64,000 nucleotides of DNA from Syngnathus acus (GCF_901709675.1 NC_051107.1:5088001-5152000); one strand, 5' to 3'; positions 43,638 through 54,236 are shown, counted from the stretch's first letter. Numbers and translations: made by a program. Notes: generated from the letters alone by a model not told the origin.

Positions 43638-43810
43638 TTAGTATTGTCATGAATTTGATTCGTCTTTGTGAGTCACATAAAAGAATATTTATTTATTATT
43701 TTATATTTATTATTTATTTTTAGTACTGACATGAATTTGATTTGTCTACGCGGGCCACATAAAAGGACGTGGCGGGCCGTAACTGGCCCCCGTGCCTCGG
43801 GTTTGACACC
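43638..43810 (-). repeat. GGCCCG-rich interspersed repeat, copy 7 with internal duplication
   Basis: Minus-strand copy ending GTTTGACACC. The TTTTTAGTATTGTCATGAAT part appears twice (about 43,636 and 43,718), separated by TTATT repeats, so this copy carries a partial tandem duplication of its middle section. Confidence 0.75.
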
Positions 43811-45059
43811 AATTGACGCCATTGATTAGCGAGATCACATTGGGCTTTAACACTCAGCGTTTGGCTTGTCAAAAAGATACTTCTCCGGCAACTCCGTTCT
43901 CCGAGTGGCTAAACATTGTCACGCCAGCATCCATCTCTTCATGTGCCCGTTATGGGATTTGACCGGCATAGCAACTGTAACCAAGGGGGGGGGGGGAGCA
44001 GCCACTGAGCTGAGAAATAGATCCCGTGATTACATTTGTTCAACAAGCTCATTCATTTCAATTTTCAACACTTGGGCATGTTGTTTGCAACACGTTTGAG
44101 CTCGCTTGCATTCATTTAGACATTTCGGTTTGCGAGAGCTGTCTGTTATCTGCTGTCATGTGTCCACTTCATTTGTGTGAGAGAAATACAACTTTTAGTT
44201 TCTTTCACCCCTAAATAAGCCTCCGCTTCTTCAAATATGATGTCATTTATTTATAGATACACAACTACATCAGCAGGCAATATGTCAAAAGGTAGAAAAG
44301 CAAGTCCATGCATGAAAAGCACCAGGTAGTAAAAAAAAAAAAAAACTCGGCTTAATCTTCCAATTCTCTGCCCAATTTTTTATCAGAAGCCAAGTTACAG
44401 TCTATCGAGCGAAACGTTATTCACGATAAGTGCCGTGACTGCTGCCGGTAGACGGAACAAGCTCACGGATGTGCACAGCCTCAGCAGAGGACATATCATT
44501 TTCTTTATGTCACTTGTAAAAAAACCATTTATAACTGTGAAATTCAGTCAATAAATTCCACTGCCCTCCGTGGCCTTTTCTCCCTCGGCGGAACACATCA
44601 CAAAATGTCACCATGAAACGCCTTCGGAATATTCCTCCAAACTCCGCAATAAACAAGTGCGAGCAAAGACATCATTTACACTGTAAACACATCGAGCCTC
44701 CAGTCCACCCCTCTTTCGTCCCTGCCTCCAAATAGTGTTTTATTGCATTAAATTTAACGCAGATTCTTCATGGCGGGCCAATTTTCTGCATTTGTCCAGA
44801 AACAATCCAGGCTTTCCCCTGTGGCTTGGAGTCTATTGGAGTGGTTTTATGGTGAGTTGACTGCACCCTTGACTTGCTTCATGAGCTATGAAGTCTCCAC
44901 GGTCAACTTAGAAGGTATAGATGAGTGAGAGAGAAGAAAAAAAAAATGCTGAATCAGCGGCCCCATTTCTCCAGTACGGGCTACTTCAATGACATGTTTT
45001 TCTTTTTTCTATCAGCCTCAAACATTTAGCACTACATTCGTACGAAAGAATTTTAAAAT

Positions 45060-45208
45060 CTAAAAAAAGATGGATGATAATTGCTAGCAATATATCTATT
45101 TTTAAAAAGTGAAGACGATTTGCAAAGTCAAAGGAAAATTTGTCTTCGCGGGCCACATAAAAGGATGTGGCGGGCCGTATCAGGCCCCCGAGCCTTGAGT
45201 TTGACACC
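45060..45208 (-). repeat. GGCCCG-rich interspersed repeat, copy 8
   Basis: Minus-strand copy with TTGCTAGCAATATATCTATT, TCTTCGCGGGCCACAT, GGCGGGCCGTATCAGGCCCC and GAGTTTGACACC. It retains both the core and part of the AT-rich distal section. Confidence 0.8.
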
Positions 45209-46198
45209 CGTTGTCATCAAACGTTAGACTGATGTAAAGCAATGTCTTGTTATACATAACATGACATGACATAGCTGAATTATTATTATTTTTTTGGCAG
45301 GCAGGGGCTGGCTGGCAAAACCATTCTTTGAAGGAGAAAAGTACAAGAAGCTATCAAACATCATCTAAAAATAACCAGGCAAATAATGACAACACATCAT
45401 GCTTCATATGGGACGCGTCATTGAGAGAGCCACAAAAACTTCTAATCTGAACACAAAGGCATCTTGTCGACAAATAAAACGTGCAACCTCTGGAGATGAC
45501 AGCGAAGTCACCAAAGACCAAACAGTCTGGGGAAATTAAAAATAGTCTTTCCAGTGTAACACATATTACCACTTTGGAATGGGATCTGAACATTCACCCT
45601 GCCAGGTCACTCCCTGCAATACGCCAACAAATTGTCTATTTATAACCTTATACACAAATAATGTAGCTGAAAACAATAAATGTGTCATGCTGTCAGGTGG
45701 TGTGTCAGCTTGTTAGCAAAGCCTCCTCACCTCCAGTCGTTGTTGTTAATGGCTGCACAGTAAACTGCCGAGTCATCACACGTTGAAATGACAGGCACAG
45801 GTCACTCATTAAATTTCATGAAATTGATAAAAGGATAAATGCTACAACTGCAAAATCGGATGCACTGTGACATCACATACTGAAACGTATTTATGATTGT
45901 GCATTGGATACAAGGCAGCCTCCAGCAGAACTAACTTTTGGATCAGAACTCTACGGCCTGACAGATGAGGGATGTCTCTGTCTCGCTGAGAGGCTGCGGC
46001 TAACCCTGACCGACCTCCAGGATCATCAGTTTGTAGAACATTGTGTTAGAAAGCCTCCTGGGATCTGAGTGGGGAGCTCTGCAGCTAATAGGTACAGATA
46101 TCCATTTTCTTCCCTCGCTCTGCCTTTTGCGGCACGCTGTAAAAAATAACCACTAAAATTGCATATTTTTCTTATATCGAATGGAATGGTGGTCAGTC

Positions 46199-46249
46199 AA
46201 AATATATTATTTTGACTTAACCCTAACCCAAAATATATTATTTTGACTT
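46199..46249. repeat. Duplicated 20-mer flanking a telomeric CCCTAA motif
   Basis: AAAATATATTATTTTGACTT occurs at 46,199-46,218 and again at 46,230-46,249, separated by AACCCTAACCC. The first copy with its upstream GTC forms a palindrome. It lies about 300 bp upstream of the inferred lrrn3 promoter. Confidence 0.6.
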
Positions 46250-46519
46250 CTGAATTGCAAAACGTATCAATATAAAAATATTTGGCTCGCAAAATAAACA
46301 ATCTGAGATACAAAAGTAAAATCCTGACGTGAAATTCGAATATGAAGTCTACTGTGAAATTCATGCATATTTATCTATATAGAGATATAGATTTATAAAT
46401 ATTCAGATTTATACATATGTGTGCACACAAGTTGTCAAAATGAAATGCACTATTGCATCGAGGAACACTTTTTGCAGCGTTCTTCCCCTCCAACAGACGA
46501 GAACCAGCGACTGTCAGGC

Positions 46520-46640
46520 ATGACCGACAGCTTGACTCGACCAATCAGAGGAGAGATGCAGTGAGCTCCTCTGACGCAATTGGCTGAAAGCCTGGGAGGC
46601 GGGGATTAAGTCCCCGAACACTAATGACTGGTGAGGAGGC
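46520..46640 (+). promoter_or_regulatory. lrrn3: Probable lrrn3 core promoter (CCAAT/GC-box, TATA-less)
   Basis: A CCAATCAG box lies at 46,541-46,548. A reverse CCAAT (ATTGG) lies at 46,579-46,583, and a GC box with the core GGAGGCGGGG at about 46,595-46,604. I see no TATA box close downstream. The region is the start of a CpG-rich block running to about 47,680 that contrasts sharply with the AT-rich flanks. Opposed NF-Y-type CCAAT boxes next to a GC box are typical of CpG-island promoters. The transcription start itself is inferred. Confidence 0.6.
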
Positions 46641-46915
46641 GGCGGCGCGTCAACTCGGTCCGCCTGACACTCGGAGGACGGGGAGAGGGATGCTGCCTCC
46701 GTCAGCCTGTCTGAGGACGCCAAGGGAAGGACACGCGTGAGCCGCTCTTTGTGTTTTCGCACACTTGGACTTTTTCAGAATTTTTGTTTTTTCGGGTTTG
46801 TTGGAGAGGAGCGCGTGCACGAAAGGACCGCACATTGTTGACTGGCATCTCGTCAGAGAACGGCGCACTTGACTGGAATATAGTCGCTGCTTCGAGATCC
46901 GCAATGTTCCAAACG
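46640..46915 (+). other. lrrn3: Probable non-coding first exon of lrrn3 (5' end approximate)
   Basis: A GC-rich stretch ends in a strong splice donor, AACG/gtaagt, with the intron starting at 46,916. It lies just downstream of the CCAAT/GC-box cluster. It contains no long ORF. An ATG at 46,904 opens a frame that continues in phase across the inferred junction into exon 2. The 5' boundary is a guess between the GC box and the first long pyrimidine-poor stretch. Mammalian LRRN3 likewise has non-coding leader exons ahead of its single coding exon (recalled knowledge). Confidence 0.55.
46904..46915 (+). promoter_or_regulatory. 5' part of a uORF completed by splicing
   Basis: ATG TTC CAA ACG ends exactly at the exon 1 donor. 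Joined to the inferred exon 2 (GTT GGA ATG GAC...), it stays open to the TAA at 55,356-55,358. This gives a 21-residue peptide beginning MFQTVGMDRAV. If transcription starts downstream of exon 1, only the shorter form from 55,311 would be made. Confidence 0.35.
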
Positions 46916-47339
46916 GTAAGTTTACTTCGATTGAAGCTGCAATACAAAGCTTTTTTTTGGGTGTTTGATTCAATGCTGGGCGATTGCATGCGCGCACCGA
47001 ACGCTGCAAGTTAATTAAAATAAAGGCTGTTTTACGTCACCTTATCAGCCATTTTTGCGTGTCCAACAAATAGCGCCTTGTAAAAATAAAAAAAATGCTG
47101 AAGCTGATGACGACAGTTTGGCCGCGATTGTGCGCTTTTTTTTTTTTTTTTGCGCAACTACGCATAACGCGCGTCATGCGAGCACGCACACGCGTGATCG
47201 ACGTCGCAAAGAGGGCTTTGCTGGATGGTGCAAAGTGTGGAAGTGAAACGGCGCGCACTTGGATGTGTCCCCGGGTCGGGATTCACGAGCGCACACGTTT
47301 CGAAGAAATCCAATGATGGCAGCCCCCGCTCCTTTCTTC

Positions 47340-47582
47340 CTCCAGGGTTGCCACCATGTAAGTGCATTACATATTTGCAAGCTTTATTTTCCCCCGCCGC
47401 CTTGGGTTTCTTCCTTGGGACATGCACACACTACTTTCTCTATCGGCTGAACTGATTCGGATGCCTTTGTGTCGTGCACCCGATGCGTAATTAAAGCCGC
47501 CACTGTGAGGCATCTTTGAGCTCCCCTCAGCATCCTCGCTGCATGTGCGCGTTCGTGCACACCCACACAGCAGGCATCTGGC

Positions 47583-47621
<39 letters not shown>

Positions 47622-47700
47622 TGCAGTGCGTGCGTGCTCTCTCGTCTCACAGGGCGTTTATCTCGCGCTTCTCATGCCCTCTTGGTCCAAAATGTAAGTC
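47340..47700 (+). promoter_or_regulatory. Alternative splice-donor sites in the CpG-rich block
   Basis: Two further perfect GTAAGT motifs follow the inferred exon 1 donor, at 47,358-47,363 and 47,694-47,699. Both lie in CpG-rich sequence. The first is preceded by ctcctccag and GCCACCATG, which reads straight into a TAA stop. They could be donors of alternative leader exons, or chance matches. Without transcript data neither can be chosen. Confidence 0.25.
47586..47618 (+). repeat. (AG)n microsatellite in the CpG-rich block
   Basis: About sixteen AG units within the inferred promoter-proximal intron. Likely polymorphic. Confidence 0.9.
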
Positions 47701-48714
47701 ACCCAGTGGATGATGTGAAGGCAGGTGGAGCACAATGCTGGCATTTTGGCAAGAATACATTTGGCCTTCCCTGAGGGGGGGATAAAACGCACATTGGCAT
47801 CACGTGGCACATTTAAATACTGAGGAAATCTTCATGCTTGCCGAGAGTCCTTGTTCCAAATGACCCTCCGGGGCAAGCAGTAAAGTCCGACAAGGAGTTT
47901 ATGATTATTAAATGCATTGTTTCTCCTTGGCAGCGGGACAAAACAAAACAGTAGAGCACAGCACTAATGGCCTGCCTTCATTATTTTGGGCGCATTTGCT
48001 CCAAAACAAAATCAATATTACATGTCCACAACAAGTCATATGCTTAACGCGAGTGGCTCGGGGAATTGACTATTGATCTTGATGCAATAAGGTGAGCTTG
48101 GCTGTGTGTTTGTGTGTGGTGGGAAAAGATATTGTACCCGCAGTGGCCTTGTGTAGACTTGGGGAACGTCAATCACACTGTGGGGGGTTCGCTATTATGC
48201 ATTTCTTTGTATGTAGAGGGCAGCAAGTCCCAGGAAGGTGATGAATGTTTTGGGGGCGGGAACTAAAAAAAAAAAAAAAAAGAATCCCAGGATATCTCCT
48301 ACGTTTGGCGCCATGATAGTAACGAGATGCCGCAGGATCTCACGCCGGGTGAAATGCATGTAAACATATTCACGCTAAGGCTGCGGGGGGGGATCGCTGA
48401 TAGCATCCTGAGCTCCCAAACAGTCAGAGAAAGACATTTAAAATGGAATAAGAGGGCAACAGGAAAGATGGAGTGCAGAGCTTTGTTCCGGAGATATTCG
48501 ACAGGCTACATCAAAATGCCCGCAAACAAAAGGATGTATAAAAAGATTTTGTCACTGTGGCTTTTGCGAGACCATATCGAAAAGGTCACGGTGACATTTG
48601 ATACCGCTTTTGTGTTGCGTGACTTATGCAATTTACTTTTGCATCTGGAAGCGGAACAATGCTCAATATAATCGCAAAAAATATCGTCAGTGCCGTAACA
48701 AAACTTTATTTATT

Positions 48715-48810
48715 AGGGGTTGTAATAAAAAAAACGATTTGAATCGGAATGTACTCGATCGAATCGGAAAATGGGTTTTGATTCATGCGATTGAATCAAA
48801 CTGAATCAAG
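48715..48810 (+). repeat. Probable dispersed repeat rich in GAATCG
   Basis: Starts GGGGTTGTAATAAAAAAAAC and contains repeated GAATCGGAA and TTGAATCAAACTGAATCAA. The pattern resembles a fish repeat I recall (GGGTGTAACGATT type). The ends are not defined. Confidence 0.35.
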
Positions 48811-49290
48811 TCTTTCCACAGTTCTTACCGGAGAGAAATGCTACATTTACAATGCTAACAAGTTCATTCGCATATATGTAAATTGATAAACCTCTCGAAC
48901 TGAGATGTATCCGACTCGTAATCCCACTGAATCGAATCGTTCCGCTTTCAAATTGAACGAGACCGTATTGAAATAGTTGAACATGATTGCAACATATGCC
49001 AAGCATGGGAAGACAACCTAGATAACATCCAAGTGCTTTTTCTACACGGTCCATCTGTTCTACATTCCGACTGCTACGTACGTACACAACACGGTGCCTT
49101 GGGCCTGATGAATCAATGATGAGTGTTCTCGTGCAGTGTTCAGAAACACAGAGTTGGAAGCAAGTTAAACCAATGAAGACTAAGTTGAGGTAAGTTTAGT
49201 ACTTTCTTCAGAGAAAATCATAACTTTAAATGTAATGGAATTAAGTAGCCAACAGAGGGCGACATTGAATAAAAAAAAGTACAGCACAGA

Positions 49291-49438
49291 TATCAAACTT
49301 AAGGCCCGGGGGGCCAGATACGACCCGCCGCATCAGTTGTTGTGGGCCACGAAGAAAAATTGCACATTAAATTCATGTGTCAATACGAAAATTACTAATC
49401 ATTTTAAAAAAAACAGTTTTTACTATGACTAGTTATTA
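49291..49438 (+). repeat. GGCCCG-rich interspersed repeat, copy 9
   Basis: TATCAAACTTAAGGCCCGGG, then GCCAGATACGACCCGCC, ATTCATGTGTCAATACG and TTTTTACTATGACTAG. It lies 20 bases upstream of the THAP transposon within the inferred lrrn3 intron. Confidence 0.8.
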
Positions 49439-49591
49439 ATCAGTTTGTTTTGTAGCCTATAGAGGCTTTGCAGCTGACGTCATCAAGCTACCCACATTAG
49501 CTTGGCGGCCATCATGGCGGTCAACTTTTCAGTGCCGGTCAACGACTCACACACGCTTTCTTGTTATATCTGCTGCTATTTGAGCTTAAAA

Positions 49592-49769
49592 ATGCCGGAT
49601 ACCTGCTGTGCTGTTGGATGTAGCAATAGACGAGGCGATAAACCAAATCTTAGCTTCTATAGATTTCCGGCGAACATGAAAAAACGTGATAAATGGATCG
49701 CGGATATTCGTCGTGAACGATGGAAACCTACGATTTACACAAGGATATGCAATGAGGACTTCATATCAG
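49592..49769 (+). pseudogene. THAP zinc-finger first exon of a transposon gene (remnant)
   Basis: Encodes 59 residues plus one base, ending at a good splice donor (CAG/gtatgt). The THAP pattern is clear: MPDTCCAVGCSNRR, then FYRFP, a tryptophan in RDKWI, then KPTIYTRICNEDF. The domain normally ends its C2CH zinc site in C-x2-H (as in ICSEHF). Here the histidine position is aspartate (GAC for CAC), so zinc binding is probably lost. An upstream in-frame ATG at 49,502 would add 30 residues. THAP domains bind transposon ends in P-type and related transposases. No second exon is found within the element. Confidence 0.75.
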
Positions 49770-50133
49770 GTATGTAAACAAACTATTCACCCCTGATTTG
49801 TTTCACAAAATGTGAAATAATACAATATGGGATGATACAAATATGATTGTTGAAAATGCTGGGTGCATTTTTAGAAAGGCAGCAAGAGCAGCAAGGCAGG
49901 GAATGGGATGATTTCTTCAGTTCACCCCCCCGTTTTTATTTTGTGTTTATTTTTTCATGATGCTTGAAAACGTTATCAATGTAAATATTGAATTATATTT
50001 ATTGGTTAAGTTTTCAAGCCAATCAGATGTGGCATCATGCAAAAATAAACAAATAATAAAAATGGTAGCAACTTGAACAGACAGGTACAGTATCTGAATG
50101 ATTTCACTCTATTCAGTTTTTTAATATGTCAAG

Positions 50134-50352
50134 TTATGAAATGCCATTACAAAACAAATCGACGAGGTAATTATAAATATCTGGATATGAGCGTTCAGGC
50201 AGGTCGGCTGTTGCAAAATGCTCGGGCGATTTTAGCATGCTTCTCGGTAAAAGGTACGGATCCGTTGTGCCAACAAGATTCAACTTCTCTCTGTGACGAT
50301 TCTTGGAGTCTTCATCCAAATGCCTAACTTCGTTGGATAGCAAATCAGCCAT
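50134..50352 (-). pseudogene. N-terminal remnant of a YqaJ/SWIM-type transposon protein
   Basis: The minus-strand frame starts MADLLSNEVRHLDEDSK and contains TDPYLLPRSM and, about 25 residues on, LPERSYPDIYNYLV. The DPY..LP....YPDIYNYLV signature is one I associate with the SWIM/YqaJ-nuclease proteins abundant in fish genomes and linked to ISL2EU elements (recalled, not searched). Everything beyond NYLV, including the following YKSLEAY-type segment and the nuclease domain, is absent. The frame ends at a stop near the centre of the element. It converges on the THAP exon. Confidence 0.6.
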
Positions 50353-51680
50353 AATTCGGAAGAAATCGGTGAAAACGTAGCGCAGAAATCAGACAATCCA
50401 TACAAACACGTAGGAACGAGCTGACTAGTTGACCGCCAAGATGGCGGCATAACACAAAATCACGTGATAAAACCACGTGACTGCAAAGCCTCTATACTGT
50501 ATATAAAAGACATGGCCCCCAAAAATACTTTGACAAATTCAACTTGCAGATAATCGTTATTTTCCTCTGCTTTCAACTCCCACAACAAAGAGAAACACCT
50601 GAAAATATGTAAAAAAAGAAAACAAACAAAAAAACTGTTGCCTCAGGGCAACAACACAAGATCTCTTTCAGATACCATCATGTTGGTCAAATTTGAAACC
50701 ACATCAAATGCATATAACAAAATTGCTATGAATGTATGAAGGCCAAATAAAGTTGCTCTGCATTGGTGCATAATTCTTTCTATCATGGCAACTTCAGGCC
50801 GGCGGCGTGTTGACCTGCCATTTATTATTCGTATGAATACAGATAGCTGCGCATCTCCGAGGCAGCACACTTGCCACATTTGCACCTGCAGATTCAATTT
50901 GGCTCTGACTTTGAGGGATACGCCACTGGCGCCCCCCCCCTCCCCTCCCCTTTTCATTCTGGCTAGCAGCAATACACGGGACATTATGCAGATTTTTTGT
51001 CAAGAGTGAGTGCGATTATACCGCCACAAAAATGACTGTTGGACTGCTTGCTATGCTTTTGACCTTATCCGTGGCACCCTTAAGGTGGATACCTTGGTTT
51101 AATAGATGCAGTAAATTAGAAAGAACCCCAACGGTTCTCTACTATGTGTTTTACACCATCAGCGAATCGACGCTTGTATGTGTTTGCGTAACGCCATTAA
51201 TGCAGCGCTAGCTAGCGTTCGATAGCATTGCGTGTGTACTTTGAGCCCAAGGGCAAGTCGTATCCAGGGAAGGGCTTAAAAAAAAAAAAAAACAGACGGG
51301 GGTCCTGTGGTTAATTTGGAGCATTGATTTTTGCATTAACGATCAACTCGCCAATGGCCTCCTCTGTACAAGGAAGGAAAAGCGTCCAACGCCAGCATGC
51401 ACACGGATTGCTTCATTATGCATACATGGCGCCGCAAAGAAGGTTTCCCTTTAATGGACCTCCTTCTTAGCTTGGTGAAAGTATAATAGTAAATCAATAA
51501 GGTGAAGGGCAAAGGGAATGACAGTGAAGCCTCGCAGCGGTACCCACCCACCGAGGGGCTTAACCAGAGGATCGGAAGTGGCTTGGTCACGTCAAGTCAG
51601 TGTTACACACGTATGGCGTCTAGAAATGGAAATATTAGAGATGCACTTATTCAATATTGTACGTTCAATTCAAAGCCGTA

Positions 51681-51782
51681 GCTCAACATAAGGCCCGGGG
51701 GCCAGATACGGCCCGCCACATCATTTTATGTGGCCCAGGAAGACATTCATGTGCCAATACTAAAATTACAAATTGTCTAATT
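51681..51782 (+). repeat. GGCCCG-rich interspersed repeat, copy 10
   Basis: Contains ACATAAGGCCCGGGGGCCAG, ACGGCCCGCCACATCATTTT and GTGCCAATACTAAAATTACA. The core is well preserved; the distal half is absent. Confidence 0.8.
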
Positions 51783-52315
51783 ATCTTTATCCTGGCCTTA
51801 TTCCACCTTAAGGAAGTTCATATTAGGGCTACTCACATTTTCTAAGGAAGCACCTAACAACAAATTCATAGTCATGAACTCCCCCACACCTTGGTGGAGG
51901 CTCCATCCAATATGCTGCTCGTGGAGGAGCATTTTAAGGATAATTGTTTCCCCCAAGGACAGATTGTACTATCAATTACGAGATGGCCTACCTCTTGATC
52001 CACGCCGACATGAAGGCAGGTTCCGTCAGAGAGAAAGATCCAGATGGTCCAAAGTGAGCCTGACTTGTAGCTGCAGAAGGAAGCAGAAAGCAGCCCGACT
52101 ACAATTAGTACTAGAAACTTGTGCAGACATAAAAAGGTTTATTGGAATCAAAGTAGACAGGCTGAAGCTGGTTGGGAAAGGCAGATGAACACATTGGCTC
52201 ATTAGTTCAACAGAGCTGTAATAAAAAGGATTTGAATAGCGAGAGAGGGCGACTACAAACTCCAAAAAACACTTTCAGCACCACTCAGCAGAGGCAGAAC
52301 CTTATTTAGATCATC

Positions 52316-52490
52316 AGTGTCAAACTCGAGGCCCGGGGTCCAGATTAGGGCCCGCCACATCACTTTATGTGTCAAATTTTGCATCGACCTTAAATTACAA
52401 AATTGTCTTCCCTTTAAAAAAAAAAAAGAGATATTTCTTGTAATTTTTATGACCTTTCGTCTTTTTAAAACATTTTTTACTCGTCTCTGA
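52316..52490 (+). repeat. GGCCCG-rich interspersed repeat, copy 11
   Basis: AGTGTCAAACTCGAGGCCCG, then GGGCCCGCCACATCACTTTA. A deletion covers GGCCCGCGAAGAC. The AT-rich part follows and ends near TTTACTCGTCTCTGA. Confidence 0.8.
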
Positions 52491-53525
52491 CACCCCTGAC
52501 CATTCAGGCCTCCCCGTGGGCCAATACGCTCACCACCAAAACCGACGTTTTCCAAAGTCGGACAAATTCCCGCCACTTGGCGTATTTTGTATCGTATAAG
52601 TCATTTAATTTTCCTTTTTTTTTTTTACAGGTACTGTAGGTCACCCTGTAACCACACGGGGCACAGATGAATACCCAACCTGCGGCAAAGCAATCATCTT
52701 TATGTCCTTGCTCCACTAAATCTCATCCAAGCCCCATGAAGCCAGAGGGAAGATTTATAGCCCTTTTCAATAAACAGCATAAAACAAACAGTTCTGCCCG
52801 GTCGTTGGGCGACATGGCCGACTTGAGTCGGCCAGCAGGCCTGAATTAGTGCCGCAGAGCCACCCGGACCAACGCTTTTGTGCCCCTGGTGTGAACACTC
52901 ATTAATTTAAAGTGGTCATATCTCACTGGTCTCCAATCAAACTGTATTTGTGCCATTACTGTCCAGAACAGCCTCAGCGCATAATGGAGGTGGCCCAGTG
53001 GGAAAGGAAGTGCGAGACGCTGCCAAGAGATGAATGAAAAAGCTTTTCACCTTGAACTGTGATGAAAACTCATCCAATTTCAGGTTTATCATGATTAGCC
53101 TGACACAACTGCAAATGTGAGCACAAATGGTCCGTAAATGGTGTAATCTGGGCGCGTATGTCAAAAAATCAAATTGCCCAATAAAACATATGCCCGAGTT
53201 ATATTTTAAAAATAAATAAATGAAAAGGCGACGCGCAACACAAACAAAACCGCAGGGATTCCGACACATGCCGCACGAATGATTCCCTTCTTGTTCATCT
53301 TTTGACACCTGGGAGCTCGTGTTAGCTCCATGACTGAACACCTGAGACTGACCTATAAAAGACCTCTTTCGGCTTTTGTGCAAATGTCAACGCTGTAATG
53401 TGTGTCAAGTACTTTCAAGATTTTTAGCCGATAACTACCGGCTGTTGATGATGTAACGCTCGGTTGGAGATTTCAATGACTTTCCTGTAACAACTTACAC
53501 ACATCGATCTTGTATTTGCCTTTCT

Positions 53526-53660
53526 AACATAACATAACATAACATAACATAACATAACATAACATAACATATAATTTATAATATAATATAATATAAATAT
53601 GTAATATAAATATATAATATAATATAATATAATATAATATAATATAATATATAATATAAT
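53526..53660 (+). repeat. Pentamer satellite changing from AACAT to AATAT
   Basis: Nine exact AACAT units (53,526-53,570) give way to AATAT units with interruptions. This suggests a C-to-T variant that has spread through part of one array. Confidence 0.9.
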
Positions 53661-53951
53661 TTCAGCCAAATGTAAATTACGTCTCTATGTCGGCAATTAA
53701 ATTTGCTAGATTCAAGATTGAGTTTGAAACCAGTGCCTGCACTATTTGTCACGTCCATTTCCAAACATATCGTCGATTATCACCGAGAGCAACGCGTACT
53801 CATTTATTGCCAAGGAATTGTGTTTGCAAGACACACCATCTTGTAAATTGTTAGTTAAGCCGTCCTAATCCCACCCTACATTTAATCAATGCGGGCCAGA
53901 TAACGCTGAACGTTAAACAAAAAAGGGGTAATGATTCCTTCTCTCAAACAG

Positions 53952-54236
53952 TCACAAAATACAAGTGAGGCATTGCTCCCACTGGCCGAGGTGTCCTGGG
54001 TGAGGTTCACTAAGTAGTTCATGTCCACAATGAAGCTCAGCCTGTTCTATCAGAATGCTTTGCAGCTTATTAAAGTGCCCGATTGCTTTAGGAAAAACCA
54101 CTTCAAGTCGTCGTGCACCATCCACTGCCTGAACATTCCCCCATCCCTTCCACTTCTCAGCGAGTGCTGGAGCAAAGGTTGAGAAATGAACCCCTGGCAC
54201 GGCAAACTGCAGCATTTCTGCAGCGTTCGTGGCCAT
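53952..54236 (-). other. Unrecognised minus-strand ORF in the lrrn3 intron
   Basis: 94 codons starting MATNAAEMLQFAVPGVHF. It has a balanced, protein-like composition unlike the low-complexity frames elsewhere. I do not recognise a family. A second frame near its 3' end also reads plausibly (RLSFIVDMNYLVNLTQD), which could mean a decayed frameshifted gene, or chance. No splice sites or promoter were tied to it. Confidence 0.2.

Larger units (their letters stand above)
28513..46519. other. Non-coding stretch upstream of lrrn3
   Basis: No coding exon, tRNA or rRNA recognised. Apart from the listed repeats it has AT-rich simple sequence near 32,455-32,550, 34,900-34,980, 37,660-37,800 and 39,900-40,020, and otherwise unique DNA. 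Confidence 0.6.
49461..50493. mobile_element. Internally deleted ISL2EU-like DNA transposon carrying two converging gene remnants
   Basis: The element has perfect 13-bp terminal inverted repeats, AGAGGCTTTGCAG at 49,461-49,473 and its complement at 50,481-50,493. It is flanked by the dinucleotide AT on both sides (49,459-49,460 and 50,494-50,495), a 2-bp target duplication; a TA parse is also possible. A second inverted block, about GCCATCATGGCGGTCAACT near 49,508-49,525, matches the complement near 50,428-50,448. Inside are a THAP-domain exon on the plus strand and the start of a DPY..LP..YPDIYNYL-type protein on the minus strand. As I recall, ISL2EU elements of the Harbinger-related group have 2-bp target sites and encode a THAP-bearing protein plus a YqaJ nuclease protein. 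At 1,033 bp most of both genes is missing, so the copy is non-autonomous. Confidence 0.7.

Noticed and set aside
48327-48671. 114-codon frame in the lrrn3 intron
   Set aside because: No domain, no splice-site support on both sides, and basic/low-information composition; likely chance.
10325-52576. Recurrent frames reading like KARGPDTARHIILCGPRRQ or RPGGQIRPATSFYVARED
   Set aside because: They are translations of the GGCCCG-rich repeat in different frames (for example near 10,325, 28,205, 29,407, 35,574, 44,986, 51,657), not a protein family.
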